From Odobenus rosmarus divergens (lineage: Eukaryota > Chordata > Mammalia > Carnivora > Odobenidae), in the NCBI RefSeq assembly GCF_000321225.1, contig NW_004450465.1, positions 2,566,215 through 2,630,214 on the forward strand: DNA of 64,000 nt, given 5' to 3'. The notes below the pieces were generated by a model. That model saw only the letters and a list, made by a program, of their open reading frames with translations, was not told where the DNA came from and searched no databases. Position numbers and translations under genes: made by a program. This document shows positions 1-9,388 of this stretch, piece by piece (the first letter of the stretch is position 1; every line of letters starts with the position of its first letter).

Positions 1-855
1 TTTATGTATAGTCGTTTAAAATTGTCCTTATATAACGCACACAAATCTAAAGTGGCAAGGTAAACCTGTCAAGTACTTCACACTTGCCTTTGAATAAAAA
101 GTCCATGTGCAACACACACTGTCAAACAACAACATAAAAGCTCTTGGTGAAGGGGGGGCACATGCAGTGTCTGCCACACCACGGTTTTCTATATTAAATA
201 TTCATGTGGGCAATTTAATTCTTAAAAAAAAAAAGAAGAAAATGAGTCTTTATTAACTTTCTAATGTCCAAACAAGTTTTACACAGGGCAAGAATTACCA
301 CTGGATCCGTGTCTGAGTATTTACATTTGTCTCACTAACTGAAACTACTTCCTCCCTTCATGGGGTCACAGGGGGAAGAAGGGGGGTTGTTTGTTTCACT
401 GGGACGTTCCCCACTCCCGGACCAGGAAAGTTGTAAATATGGGGACGATCAGGGCACATTTGCTGTTAGTTGTATTGTTTCCGCCTCCTCACTAGCTACG
501 GCTCTTCTCCCGGGCGAGGCCTGTCACCGACCAGCAGTAGCTCCGCTCAGCCCGGAGCTCTCCTAATCCCCGAGCTCAAGTAGATTCCGCTGGCCCGCGG
601 CCTGCACTCTCCGCCGGGCCTACGCCTCCCCGGCCGCCCGGCAGGAGCCCAGTCCCCGCCACCGGAGCCGGCCGGGAGAGAGTACAAAACCACCGCCACC
701 CAGGGCGGCTGCCACCAGAGAGGAGCGAACTCTAGACTCGCCCGTGGAGGAGACCTGGGGCCGCTAAGGAAACGGCGGGGAGGGGAGCGAGGAGGAGAGA
801 CGCTGAGGACCTGGCGCCGCCGCCGCCGCCGCCGAAATAAAGAGCAGGAATTTAC
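1..855 (-). other. NIPBL: Start of intron 1 of the leftward gene (probable NIPBL)
   Basis: Minus-strand intron sequence beginning at the donor read from 855 leftwards (GTAAAT). The first ~380 bases are GC-rich and belong to the CpG island. From about 480 to the window edge the DNA becomes ordinary AT-rich sequence. No coding exon is visible. A minus-strand AATAAA (plus-strand TTTATT at 249-254) followed by a U-rich stretch and a plus-strand AATAAA at 93-98 are the only processing-like motifs. The intron assignment depends on the exon 1 call. Confidence 0.6.
814..833 (-). repeat. (CGG)6-type triplet repeat at start of intron 1
   Basis: Six to seven CGC/GCC triplets on the plus strand, reading (CGG)n on the transcribed minus strand, about 22 bases inside the intron from the donor. 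Length is likely variable between individuals or species; no function can be read from the sequence. Confidence 0.8.
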
Positions 856-910
856 CTGGGCGAATCGGCGTCTGAATCCAAGGGGAGGCCGAGGCCGCTG
901 TGGCGAGAGA

Positions 911-976
911 CTATAATCCGGGCCGGGAGGGGGGGTGGCTACGGCTCCTCTTCCGTCTCCTCAGTGCGGGGAACAT
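911..976 (-). other. Upstream ORF 3 in exon 1 (21 codons, basic)
   Basis: Minus-strand ATG at 976 to TAG at 911. It overlaps the end of uORF 2 in another frame and stops 55 nt before the exon's 3' end. The peptide is rich in Arg (RRRKRSRS core). If translated it would be the last uORF before exon 2. Confidence 0.4.
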
Positions 977-1050
977 GTAGAGCCGGGGGGAGACCAGCCG
1001 AGAAGACAAATCGCTGCTTCTTCTTCCTCCTCCTCCTCCTTCTCCCACAT
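961..1050 (-). other. Upstream ORF 2 in exon 1 (29 codons, acidic run)
   Basis: Minus-strand ATG at 1050 to TGA at 961. The 29-residue peptide starts MWEK and has a run of seven glutamates encoded by GAG/GAA repeats, then an unremarkable tail. It is wholly inside the inferred 5' UTR. The Glu run simply reflects the purine-rich repeat and is not evidence of a functional peptide. Confidence 0.4.
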
Positions 1051-1085
1051 AGAAACACTCACAAACACCCGACCGGGGGCCCGAG

Positions 1086-1100
1086 CTACCGGGGGGGCAT
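1086..1100 (-). other. Upstream ORF 1 in exon 1 (4 codons)
   Basis: Minus-strand ATG at 1100 followed by CCC CCC CGG and TAG, giving the peptide MPPR. It lies within the inferred 5' UTR, ~170 nt from the estimated cap. Such a short uORF can permit reinitiation downstream. Translation is not shown. Confidence 0.45.
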
Positions 1101-1187
1101 CGCCGCCGGCCCGGGAACCAATCCTCCTGTCGGCGGGGGCGTCCCTCCCTGCGGCTTGGTGGTGTCGGGTGAGTCGGTACCGACGGA

Positions 1188-1212
1188 GGGAGGGGGGGGA
1201 GGGCGGGGGGGG
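1188..1212 (+). promoter_or_regulatory. G-quadruplex-type G tract
   Basis: Four G-runs (3, 8, 3 and 8 bases) separated by single A, A and C bases. This is a canonical short-loop quadruplex pattern on the plus strand, the template strand for the leftward gene, within its inferred exon 1. Confidence 0.6.
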
Positions 1213-1271
1213 AAGGAGCCCTGTGTGTGTCTCTCTCTCGTTCCGTCTCTCCCTCTCAGAACAAAATGCCG

Positions 1272-1281
1272 ACCGGAAGTG
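1272..1281 (+). promoter_or_regulatory. ETS-family (GABPA-type) site
   Basis: ACCGGAAGTG is a full match to the ETS/GABPA consensus. It sits at the estimated start of the leftward transcript, the usual position in TATA-less housekeeping promoters. Binding is inferred. Confidence 0.6.
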
Positions 1282-1399
1282 CAGCTGCAGGAATGACTCC
1301 CTCCGCCGGCGCCAAACACTAACAACCACCCCCTCTTCCCCACTCCACTTCCGCCACCGCTGCTGCCGCCGCCACTTCGGCTCGCGTCCTCCGCCGCGC

Positions 1400-1709
1400 C
1401 GCACCACCCCGCGCCCGGGCGGGCCGGGGCCGGCAGCAGGCGGTGGCGGCGCTCCTTTGCGCCCTTCTCCTCAGAGCGTCTGCGGATGTTGCCTTTTATT
1501 GTCGATCCTGCGGAGCGGCGTTTTCGCTGCGGCACGGGCGGGCCGGTTCTCCCCGGTCTTTTATTTTCCTGGAGGCCGACCGGAGCGGGGCCCGAGTTCG
1601 GTGGTGGTCGTGGGCGTGAGGGGCACTCAGGCCCGACCCGGCTCACAGGCCAAGCTCGCTAACCCAGCTGGTGGTCATTAGCTTAGGGAGCCGAGCTCGG
1701 GGCGGCCAG
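1400..1709 (+). ncRNA. Possible first exon of a divergent lncRNA (NIPBL-DT-like)
   Basis: In human a non-coding RNA is transcribed away from the NIPBL promoter. Here the plus strand of the island has a donor-like GGCCAG|GTAGAG (exon end 1709) and another, CGG|GTGAGT, at 1168, which lies antisense to exon 1. Start and extent are guesses. No exon-intron chain can be proven from sequence alone. Included because the island continues far to the right of the coding gene's start. Confidence 0.3.
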
Positions 1710-2599
1710 GTAGAGGACGCCCGCGATTCGACGGCGACGGTGCATTTTTTTTAAATGGTGTCTCTGCAGTCTGGTGGATGGATGTATCGTACACCTTCTC
1801 TCCTCTGGGGAGGCCGAACTCTACGCCCGTCTCTGCATTATTTCTGCAGAGCGAGAACGCAGCCCTTGGAGGTGAAGAAGATTCCCAGCTGGATTGAATT
1901 GGAATCGTGTTTGTGATGCTTTGGTTTCTGGAAATATGCGGTCTTTTCTGGTCTTTTTGTTGGCGGTGGTTTTGGTTCTTCCCTAACTGTCGGGATAAAG
2001 GCCTGTAGGCGACGCTGTGCGAACGAGGAGCTGGTCGGCGGCGGGGCCGGAGCGCGCGGGTCCGCGCCCTTCTCTAGGTGTGGGTGGAGCCGGGCGCGCG
2101 GGGAGAGCCGCCCGCCGCGACTCCGGCCACCGGCGGACCTTGGCGACCGGGTCGGGGGGGCGCTGGGGCCAGCCGTTTTCCAACGTCGTTTTCCTCTTTC
2201 TATTTGAAACAGTGAGGTACTGCACGAGGCTGGAGCACAGATGTGATTGTGTGTACAGTGCCATGCTTCTTGTGGTCTTCTGTTGTAACAAACTTCTTTT
2301 CGCAGTTCTCTGTTAGTGTAAACTGAAGGGGGGCTTTTGTTCAGGTAAAAAGTGCTGTAGGTAAGCGAATTTTATTCAACCGGGACGAAATTTGTGTTAC
2401 AGTCTCATGAATTTAGATTATACGTTAATTGGTTACGTATTCGTGTATGTTTTCCAATACACTAAAAGTAAATGGGAAAATTTGCACTCAGGTTATTCCA
2501 TTTGCCTCAAAAATCACTGGAGAGACTAAATCAGATCTTGTTACTCCTTTACTCTAGACCCTGCAATGGCATTGCATCTAGCCGAGAGGAAAAGCTAGT

Positions 2600-3045
2600 C
2601 TTGACCGTGGCCTAAATACTGCGCGCGGTTGGGGGAGAAGCTGCCCTGACATTCTTGGCGAGCAGGACCTCTGTCCTTGCTGTTCCCTGTGCCAGCCTCT
2701 TTCCCCCGTGCCAGCCTCTTTCCCCCGTGCCAGCCTCTTTCCCCCAAGAATCCATAGGGCTTGCTCCCTCACCTTTTTTTTTTTGCTCAGATGTCACCTC
2801 GGGGCTTTCGTGGCCCCCTCTTGAAACTGCATGTTCCCTGTCCCCCTTTCCCACTTTATCCTTCAGGCGTTTTATAGATCTTATGTGTTGATCTTACTAT
2901 GTTTTCCCCCAGTAGAATGTTAAGCTCCAGGAGGGCAGGAAGTTTTGTTCTTCTCCACTGGTGTTTTGTGGAGAAATGGTGTCTAGACTAATGCCTGACA
3001 TACACAGTGGATGCTTAATATTTGGTTAATGAATAAATGACAATT
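2600..3045 (+). mobile_element. L2 LINE 3' end
   Basis: Matches the L2 3' region in order: a degenerate TGTTCCCT/CCTCTTTCCCCC block, GCTCAGATGTCACCTC, TTAAGCTCCAGGAGGGCAGG, and the terminal ATGCTTAATATTTGGTTAATGAATAAATGA. It contains a local 19-bp tandem triplication (2689-2745). Confidence 0.75.
2689..2745 (+). repeat. Three exact 19-bp tandem units
   Basis: The unit GTGCCAGCCTCTTTCCCCC occurs at 2689-2707, 2708-2726 and 2727-2745 with no mismatches, inside the old L2 copy. Identical units in an old element indicate a recent expansion. Confidence 0.95.
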
Positions 3046-3477
3046 ATAAGGGCCCTGACCTCCCCCCGCACCCTCCCCCACAGCAATTTCTGAACTTTAG
3101 CTCTTAATATATACACTTACATGCTACAGAGAACCTTATTAAAGATTTGTGAAAACTGAAAAAAAACATCGGGAAAAACCGAGTTTATTACAGAGTTCTA
3201 GAGAAGGGCACCACTTCTAGACATTCACCCTCCACAATATCAGAAGCCCACAAACTAGTGATAATTGTTTTTAGGTTTCTGTAAATGGGCTTGCTAGAGG
3301 ACAGTTGATTAGTAGATCACATGATCATATTCATACTGGGCCAATTAGATTTGCTCTCTTCCTGAATCACAAACTACATTCTTTATCCCGTCTGCCCTCT
3401 TTCTTGCAAAATACAGGCGAAATTAAAGTATGTGAGAATTTGGTTGGCCTAGCCCAAATCCAGCACTACTGGAAAAG

Positions 3478-3530
3478 TTCATTCAGCAAGTATTTATTGG
3501 GCACAAAATGTGTACCAAGCACAATGATTT
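3478..3530 (-). mobile_element. Short L2 3'-end fragment
   Basis: TTCATTCAGCAAGTATTTATTGGGCAC followed by a TGTACCAAGCAC-like block is the inverse of the L2 terminal motif. Only ~50 bp is recognisable. Confidence 0.5.
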
Positions 3531-3539
3531 AAAAGGTGC

Positions 3540-5800
3540 ATGTTTCTGAGGCTTTAATTAGAGGGCCACATATGGCTACTTTGGTTACTATACAGTTATG
3601 CTGTCAAGCAAAGCAAATACTAGTGAGATTCATTTTTACAGTTTCCTCCTGAAGAAGACTCAGTGAAAGCTTAGATCATGCAGAGTGGATTATTTTTAAT
3701 TCACCTTTTAGTTTGCTGTTCATTACATGTACTTACCTTTTGATAGCACTGGATATACCAATAAATTAATTGATAATGATTTTTCAAAACAAATTGAGAA
3801 TTTTTATTTCCTATTATTGCCTGGGAAAATAGGCCTTTTAAAATAAGAACATATACCAGTAAACTAGAAACCATGCATTAAGCTTTTGGCAGTGATATTC
3901 CAAATAATATTTAATGTATTGAATTTTTTGGTAGAAGGAAAGACAGTCTTTAAAACCATTAATACAAAGTTAGATGTTGCTTAGTAAATCCAACAGGCTG
4001 TTCATTGTAAGTTTACCCATTAATCTTAAGAACAGCTTTAAGTAATATACAGATGGCTCAGAATATGTTTTTCACTCAGTTTCAAAATAGTATTTCAGTT
4101 TGCTTAAGGAAACAATTATCTTCCTATATACTTTCTTAAATGTTACTGGTGAACTACTAATTTTGCATGTCTAGGTAACAAAAGTCTTGGCATTATTGTA
4201 GCATTTAAAATTTTAGAGATGTTATTTTTCACTTCCCTCATTAAAGATTAGGTGCTAATTAGCTTTATGATAAGCATCTCTTATATACCTTAGTGAAGGA
4301 AAACAGACAAGGTCTCTACCTTTAAGGGTTTTAACTTGTATATAGTTTATATCAATTTTTTTGCAGATCACAGAATTAAAGAAATTGTTTCAATGCATAC
4401 AGAATATTTTTCTATTAAATCAATTAGTGTTTTGAGTGCCTGAATTTAAGTCTCCAAGTTGAGATCTTGTGTAAAATCTCTTAGTCTAATCTTAGTGTTT
4501 TCTTGATTTGTCTTCCTTTCTTGGTTTTTTTTTGGGGGGGGGAAGGGGGCTGCTTATTTTGATCATCACCATCCATCTATTTTGCTTTTACATTTTTAAA
4601 TCTTTATGTCCCAAATCAGTTGATTTATGGTGGCTTTATATTTCATTGTTATATCCTTGATTTGTCAATAATTTGTAGATAGCCCTTAATCTGGCCTAAT
4701 ATTGCCTCCTTGCTTTAAGTACTGAGTTGCACTAATTTTATTTCTTTATTTTATATTCCTGGATATTCCTGTATGTATTCTTGATCAATAAATTGCATAA
4801 GATTTAATAAAATATTTTAAATGGATTTCAAGAATTAAATATTGAATGTCAGCAGGAGTTGGTACAATTTACAAATTATGAATTTTTAAAAAAATTTGTC
4901 TTCAGGATAAATACAGTTTGCCATAAAGTGATGGAAATGAAAAATTTTAGAAAGTCATTTCCACACTATTTTATGCCTACCAGTTCTGTCCTTTGTTAGT
5001 GATAAAATTAACTCTTACAGAAAAAAGGTAAAGAACATGTTATGTGTATATGTTTTGTAGACTATTTCATACTCTACTAAAATTTCATGCTTAGGAAATT
5101 AAGTAACTTTTAGGATGATTTTGATTTTAAGAAACTTTGATGAGTTCAGTATAGATGTTGATTTGAGGGTGAGCTACAAAAATATCAAACAACAGTATGT
5201 AAATATGTTCTTGTTTCAAGTTTTCAAAGTGAATACCTAATCAAATTTGTGATAGTATCTATGAAGGTTATTCAATGTATTTTATCCATTTTTGTTAAGA
5301 TGATAGAAATTAATGGTTTTTTCCCCAAGGACTTTCTTCATCTTGGCCTTCAAGAACGAGTTTTGTCCTTTCATTAATCCTTCATTTTCTCTGAATTCAT
5401 AGATTTTATTATTCATGCCATCCACTTAGAATCCTATGACTTACCTATATTTACATTTTTGTGTATCTGTACTTTATACTTCTAAATAAAAGTAACTAAT
5501 TATACTACATTACAGGTTTCCCTGCATTACATAGGGTAAAGCCCTTAAAAAAAGCATTTCTGTAATATTTCAATATAATTATTTAGGGTCATTAAATCTT
5601 CATGAAAGCCTAATCTCAGTGGAACCTACACATAGCCGAATGTGAACCAGATAATTAAACTATACATGTATTTTAATCCTAAACCAATCTGTAATAACAG
5701 ATTAAAAATGACTTTATGAAGGGAGAATACAAAATCCATTAAAACCTTAACATATAAAATAGGTATGAAGGGAGTGCTTATGATGCTCTTAAAAGCATCT
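3540..5800. other. AT-rich intergenic DNA, nothing recognised
   Basis: No open frame with domain character, no RNA gene and no clear repeat. A short T/G homopolymer pair (T9 G9) occurs near 4525-4543. Any transposon relics here are too diverged to read by eye. Confidence 0.6.
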
Positions 5801-5819
5801 CCACTAGACCAGTGCTTTA

Positions 5820-6002
5820 TTTTCTTTTTTAAGATTTTATTTATTTATTTGAAAGAAAGAGCACATGAGGGGGGGAAGGATCAGAGGGAGAAGCAGACTC
5901 CCCGCTGAGCAGGGAGCCTGATGTGGGACTCCATCCTGGGACTCCAGGATCATGACCTGAGCTGAAGGCAGTCCCTTAACCAACTGAGCCACCCAGGTAC
6001 CC
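5820..6002 (-). mobile_element. Carnivore tRNA-Lys SINE with 16-bp TSD
   Basis: Minus-strand copy from a T-rich tail (AAGATTTTATTTATTTATTTGA) to the head complement GAGCCACCCAGGTACCCC. Flanked by exact CTAGACCAGTGCTTTA at 5804-5819 and 6003-6018. It interrupts an older DNA-transposon-like sequence whose terminal inverted-repeat-like block is the target site. Confidence 0.95.
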
Positions 6003-6265
6003 CTAGACCAGTGCTTTAAAACTTGGTCATATACCATTATGGGTCATGAAATTTAGTGGGTTGTAACTAGCATTTTTTTATTTAAAACAGAGAAAAGAAT
6101 AGAATCTGGATTCTATAGTAAGTACATTACACATGGTAAAGTGTATTTTTAAGTAAACATTGATTCCATTTTTGTGTGCATGTGCTGAGTTACCATGTAA
6201 TAACCTATTTTTTACTATGGGTTATAGGCCCAAAAAACTTTTTTAAAAAAAAAACCTACAGTTCA
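6003..6265 (+). mobile_element. Possible ancient hAT/MER-type DNA transposon relic
   Basis: CCAGTGCTTTAAAACTTGGTCAT, then GGGTCATGAAATTTAGTGGGTTGTAACTAGCATTTTT-like sequence and a terminal GGGTTATAGGCCCAAAAAACTTT resemble MER-class non-autonomous hAT relics. Family not certain. Confidence 0.4.
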
Positions 6266-7326
6266 GGTTTTTACCTTTACTTCCGTCCTTAGAAAATGAG
6301 GAAGAGTGCTAAGAAGTTCTGGTTGCCTATGTAGTGAGGAGTTTTAGAGGAAGCACTAGGGTATTTTAGAGGAGGTTTGATACTGATTTCGGAAAGGTGA
6401 TCTTAAGGTAGAGGGTAGGTAATAAACTGTAGAAATGTTAAATATAGTCGAAGTTTTAAGAAAGAATTTCCTAATAGAGCTAAATTCGGTGTATTTAGAT
6501 CTATGACTATTGTCTTATTTATTGTAGTACATTTTCTAATTTCAAATGCTGAAGACAGCAAAATAATAAATTATAAGGCAAAAGATGTTTCTATTCCTAC
6601 CTTCAATCTTAAAACAAGCGTTTATTAACTAGCGATAGGAATGCAAAGAAAACTATTACCTTCACGAGCAATTATAAGAACAAGTTATTCCCTGAAAATG
6701 ATAGAAACTCCTCTTTCCTCCAAAAAATAACAAACTGTCAATAAGGCTTTTCTCTCTAGCCCCAGTAAATAATTTCTTAAAGTAAATAGTTAACCTTCAT
6801 TTGCCATCCAGTTCACCCTATATATTTAAATAAATGTACTTAAAATTGTGTACAGAATTTAAAAGGGGGAAATTTTAAAAGGAGAGTGTTGTGTATAGAA
6901 TTGTATAGTAAACATTGATTCCATTTGTGGAATTAATGAATGAGATGAAAATGAGATGTATAAATGAGATGAAAAATAACTGTCAAACAAAATAAGGATT
7001 CTGTCATACTGGAATGTCTTAATAGGATTTAGACATTTCAATAAAATTTGTTTTAAACATTACTGTTTTGCCTGATTTCAGTATAGATTTCAGTATTGTA
7101 ATGTTGACAGGTCTAAGAGCATTAATAAAAGTTTCTTTTCAGACATATGCTGCCAGTTTCCTTTTGATTATAGATATTTAAGACCTTGTTTGGTTAAAAC
7201 CTTAACACAAAATTTAGAGAACATAAGAATCTCTAATTCAGTTACTGAACCAAAGCTTATGTATCCCAAGTATTTCACCAAAGCAATACATACTCTATCG
7301 AACTAAGAAAGCAATTATATTACTAA

Positions 7327-7340
7327 CCAGCAGAGGGAGC
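7327..7340 (+). promoter_or_regulatory. CTCF-like motif
   Basis: CCAGCAGAGGGAGC agrees with the CTCF core (CCASYAGRKGGCRS) at 13 of 14 positions; the single miss is A for C at position 12. Single-motif evidence only. Confidence 0.35.
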
Positions 7341-7499
7341 CAAGTCAGTCCTGAAAGGGTAGGATTACAAAGGAAGACCACACGACTTCCTGTTTGTTTG
7401 TTTGACTGTTTGGCAGCTGTTCTCTTTTTGAGTTTAATCTACCAAAAGCCAAGTAAAAGGGTAGAAAGGCTACCAGTGTGTCAGATATGGACAGGGCGA

Positions 7500-7520
7500 C
7501 AATTTTGACTGTCAAAATTG
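7500..7520. repeat. Perfect inverted repeat, 10-bp arms
   Basis: CAATTTTGAC and GTCAAAATTG separated by one T. Isolated, with no terminator or transposon context visible. Confidence 0.9.
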
Positions 7521-8472
7521 CCTTGCATGAAGGAAACTGAAAGAAAACATAACTTCTGCTTTAATTAAGGACAGCCCAGGGAAGAATTTACAGCATAAAA
7601 AGAGAATTCTTTAAAAACCAGATATTAAAAGTTGAGTAAGTAAAATATGCAAACAGTAAGGTACTGCTTTTCTTTCTAATACATGTGATGAAATTAATGT
7701 GGATCAGAACAAAGCAATTAAGCAGAGGAAATTCAAGTAGAAATATAAAAGTGGAAATGTCTCAGTATTACCACCTAAGATGGAAAACCATAGAAAACAT
7801 TACCTTAGGACCATGATGAATTACCAGCCAGAGATAACAGTGAACGATTTTTTTTATAAATCCACTTTTATCTAAAGCTGAAATTAAGCTCTAAATAGAC
7901 ACATTTTAAAATTATAATGTTGGTGCAGCTAAGCAGATTGACCTTACATTAAATTTATATTCACTTTGATAAAGGGATAAATTTTGATTAAAAATACAGC
8001 AAAATAATATAATGAGATGGTTTTTCACTTTAGAAACTAGAATTGTTTCCACTACCCTTTATAAATGCAATAAAAAGCAATATCTCTTGTGACAAAAGTA
8101 TGAAGGACTATAGTTTCTAAATGATAATTGTACTGTCAGCTTATTTAATATTTTCTAAGAACCTCAAAGTGCCTGATACAGTGAGTATTTGAAATAAAAC
8201 TGTAAAAGCTGGGTGTTAGCTAACTGCATCAAAATAAAAAACTTAAAGATCCAAACAATTTTGGTCAAATAAATAATGCTAGCCTAGCCACTTACTAATT
8301 GCATGTTTTTGGAAACTTACTGTCCAAAGCACAGAAGGACAATGGATTCAGGCAAATTTTAGCTATAGGTACATTTATTTATGTGTATATTCATTTCAAA
8401 AATATACTTCTTGAACACTTAATCTCCAGAAGACATGGAACGTATCTTCATTATGAACTAGACAAGATTCTT

Positions 8473-8672
8473 TTTTTTTTTTAAAGATTTTATTTATTTA
8501 TTTGACAGAGAGAGACACAGCGAGAGAGGGAACACAAGCAGGGGGAGTGGGAGAAGGAGAAGCAGGCTTCCCGCTGAGCAGGGAGCCTGATGTGGGGCTC
8601 GATCCCAGGACCCTGGGACCACGATCTGAGCCGAAGGCAGACGCTTTAATGACTGAGCCACCCAGGCGCCCC
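8473..8672 (-). mobile_element. Carnivore SINE with 15-bp TSD
   Basis: Full-length minus copy, close to the arctoid consensus (CCACCCAGGCGCCCC head complement). TSD CTAGACAAGATTCTT at 8458-8472 and CTAGACAAAATTCTT at 8673-8687, one mismatch. Confidence 0.95.
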
Positions 8673-8849
8673 CTAGACAAAATTCTTGTTGAAAGATTTA
8701 ATTCATTAAAATATGTGAACAATCAAATTCAATATGTAACCCATTGAATCCAAGGAGACCATATGTAGAAGCAAATCATTTAATATTGAGTACTAGAAGG
8801 TAGATTGTAAACCTCTGTAGGTCAGTTCTTTTATAGGGCAGTATAGGTC

Positions 8850-8872
8850 AGGTCAGTATAATATACTGACCT
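8850..8872. repeat. Palindrome with 11-bp arms carrying AGGTCA/TGACCT
   Basis: AGGTCAGTATA, one A, TATACTGACCT. Two overlapping AGGTCA hexamers (8845-8855) lie on the left side and TGACCT on the right, so the arms contain nuclear-receptor half-site sequences in inverted orientation. Confidence 0.85.
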
Positions 8873-8987
8873 ATGTATTGGCATCTGGTATCAGTTAATC
8901 ATGGCAATGATATCCAAGAAATAAAATTCATCTGATGTCAGCCTTAGAAACATTTTAATGCCAAAAAAGCAATTCAATCAATATTAC

Positions 8988-9123
8988 TTTTTTCTTTAAA
9001 GATTATTTATTTGAGAGAGCACAAGCTAGTGGGGGGTAGGTGGGTGTGGGCGAAGGGGTAGAGGGAGAGGGACAAGCAGACACCCCGATGAGCAGGGAAC
9101 CTGACAGGGCTCAATCCCAGGAC
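8988..9123 (-). mobile_element. Carnivore SINE cut by the assembly gap
   Basis: T-rich tail, GATTATTTATTTGAGAGAGCACAAGC, and the AGCAGGGAACCTGAC block are read before the unknown bases begin. The head half is missing. Confidence 0.85.
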
Positions 9124-9388
9124 NNNNNNNNNNNNNNNNNNNNNNNNNNNNNNNNNNNNNNNNNNNNNNNNNNNNNNNNNNNNNNNNNNNNNNNNNNNNN
9201 NNNNNNNNNNNNNNNNNNNNNNNNNNNNNNNNNNNNNNNNNNNNNNNNNNNNNNNNNNNNNNNNNNNNNNNNNNNNNNNNNNNNNNNNNNNNNNNNNNNN
9301 NNNNNNNNNNNNNNNNNNNNNNNNNNNNNNNNNNNNNNNNNNNNNNNNNNNNNNNNNNNNNNNNNNNNNNNNNNNNNNNNNNNNNNNN
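9124..9388. other. Assembly gap (265 unknown bases)
   Basis: A run of N between a minus-strand SINE and a minus-strand L1 3'-UTR fragment. The true missing length is unknown if the N run is a placeholder. No gene should be read across it; frames spanning it are artefacts. Confidence 1.

Larger units (their letters stand above)
856..1268 (-). other. NIPBL: Non-coding first exon (5' UTR), probable NIPBL exon 1
   Basis: NIPBL encodes the HEAT-repeat cohesin loader that works with MAU2 to load cohesin on chromatin in the nucleus. Seen: on the minus strand the exon ends CGCCCAG at 856 and is followed by a near-consensus donor GTAAAT. It is GC-rich with no long reading frame, and lies in a CpG island next to an ETS site. 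From memory, the last ~60 bases match the human NIPBL 5' UTR just before exon 2, and human exon 2 starts at c.-79, consistent with reported changes at that acceptor. The right end (start site) is an estimate: the human 5' UTR is about 490 nt, which puts the cap near 1260-1275, beside the ETS motif. The exon has three short uORFs. No alignment was run; another housekeeping gene's 5' UTR is the alternative. Confidence 0.65.
480..2180. promoter_or_regulatory. CpG island, bidirectional-type promoter
   Basis: Dense CpG and high G+C from roughly 480 to 2180 contrast sharply with the AT-rich DNA on both sides. There is no TATA box at the inferred minus-strand start. ETS-type GGAA/TTCC motifs (1272-1281 and CCACTTCCGCC near 1345), GC boxes and G-runs are present. 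The island extends ~900 bp to the right of the inferred leftward start site, as expected for a promoter firing in both directions. In human, NIPBL shares its promoter with a divergent lncRNA. Confidence 0.85.
6270..8455. other. AT-rich intergenic DNA, no gene seen
   Basis: Contains a CTCF-like motif (7327-7340) and a perfect 10-bp-arm palindrome (7500-7520). Otherwise no gene, RNA or recognisable repeat. Confidence 0.6.

Noticed and set aside
93..98. Plus-strand AATAAA as the 3' end of a gene
   Set aside because: No upstream plus-strand exon is visible in the window, and single hexamers are common in AT-rich DNA.
1086..1646. 186-codon minus-strand open frame ending in uORF 1
   Set aside because: It begins upstream of the estimated transcript start and is a GC-composition artefact; only the final ATG lies clearly in the exon.
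935..1681. 248-codon open frame on the plus strand across the CpG island
   Set aside because: High G+C suppresses stops. The peptide is low-complexity Arg/Pro/Ser/Gly with no domain, and it lies antisense to the inferred exon 1.
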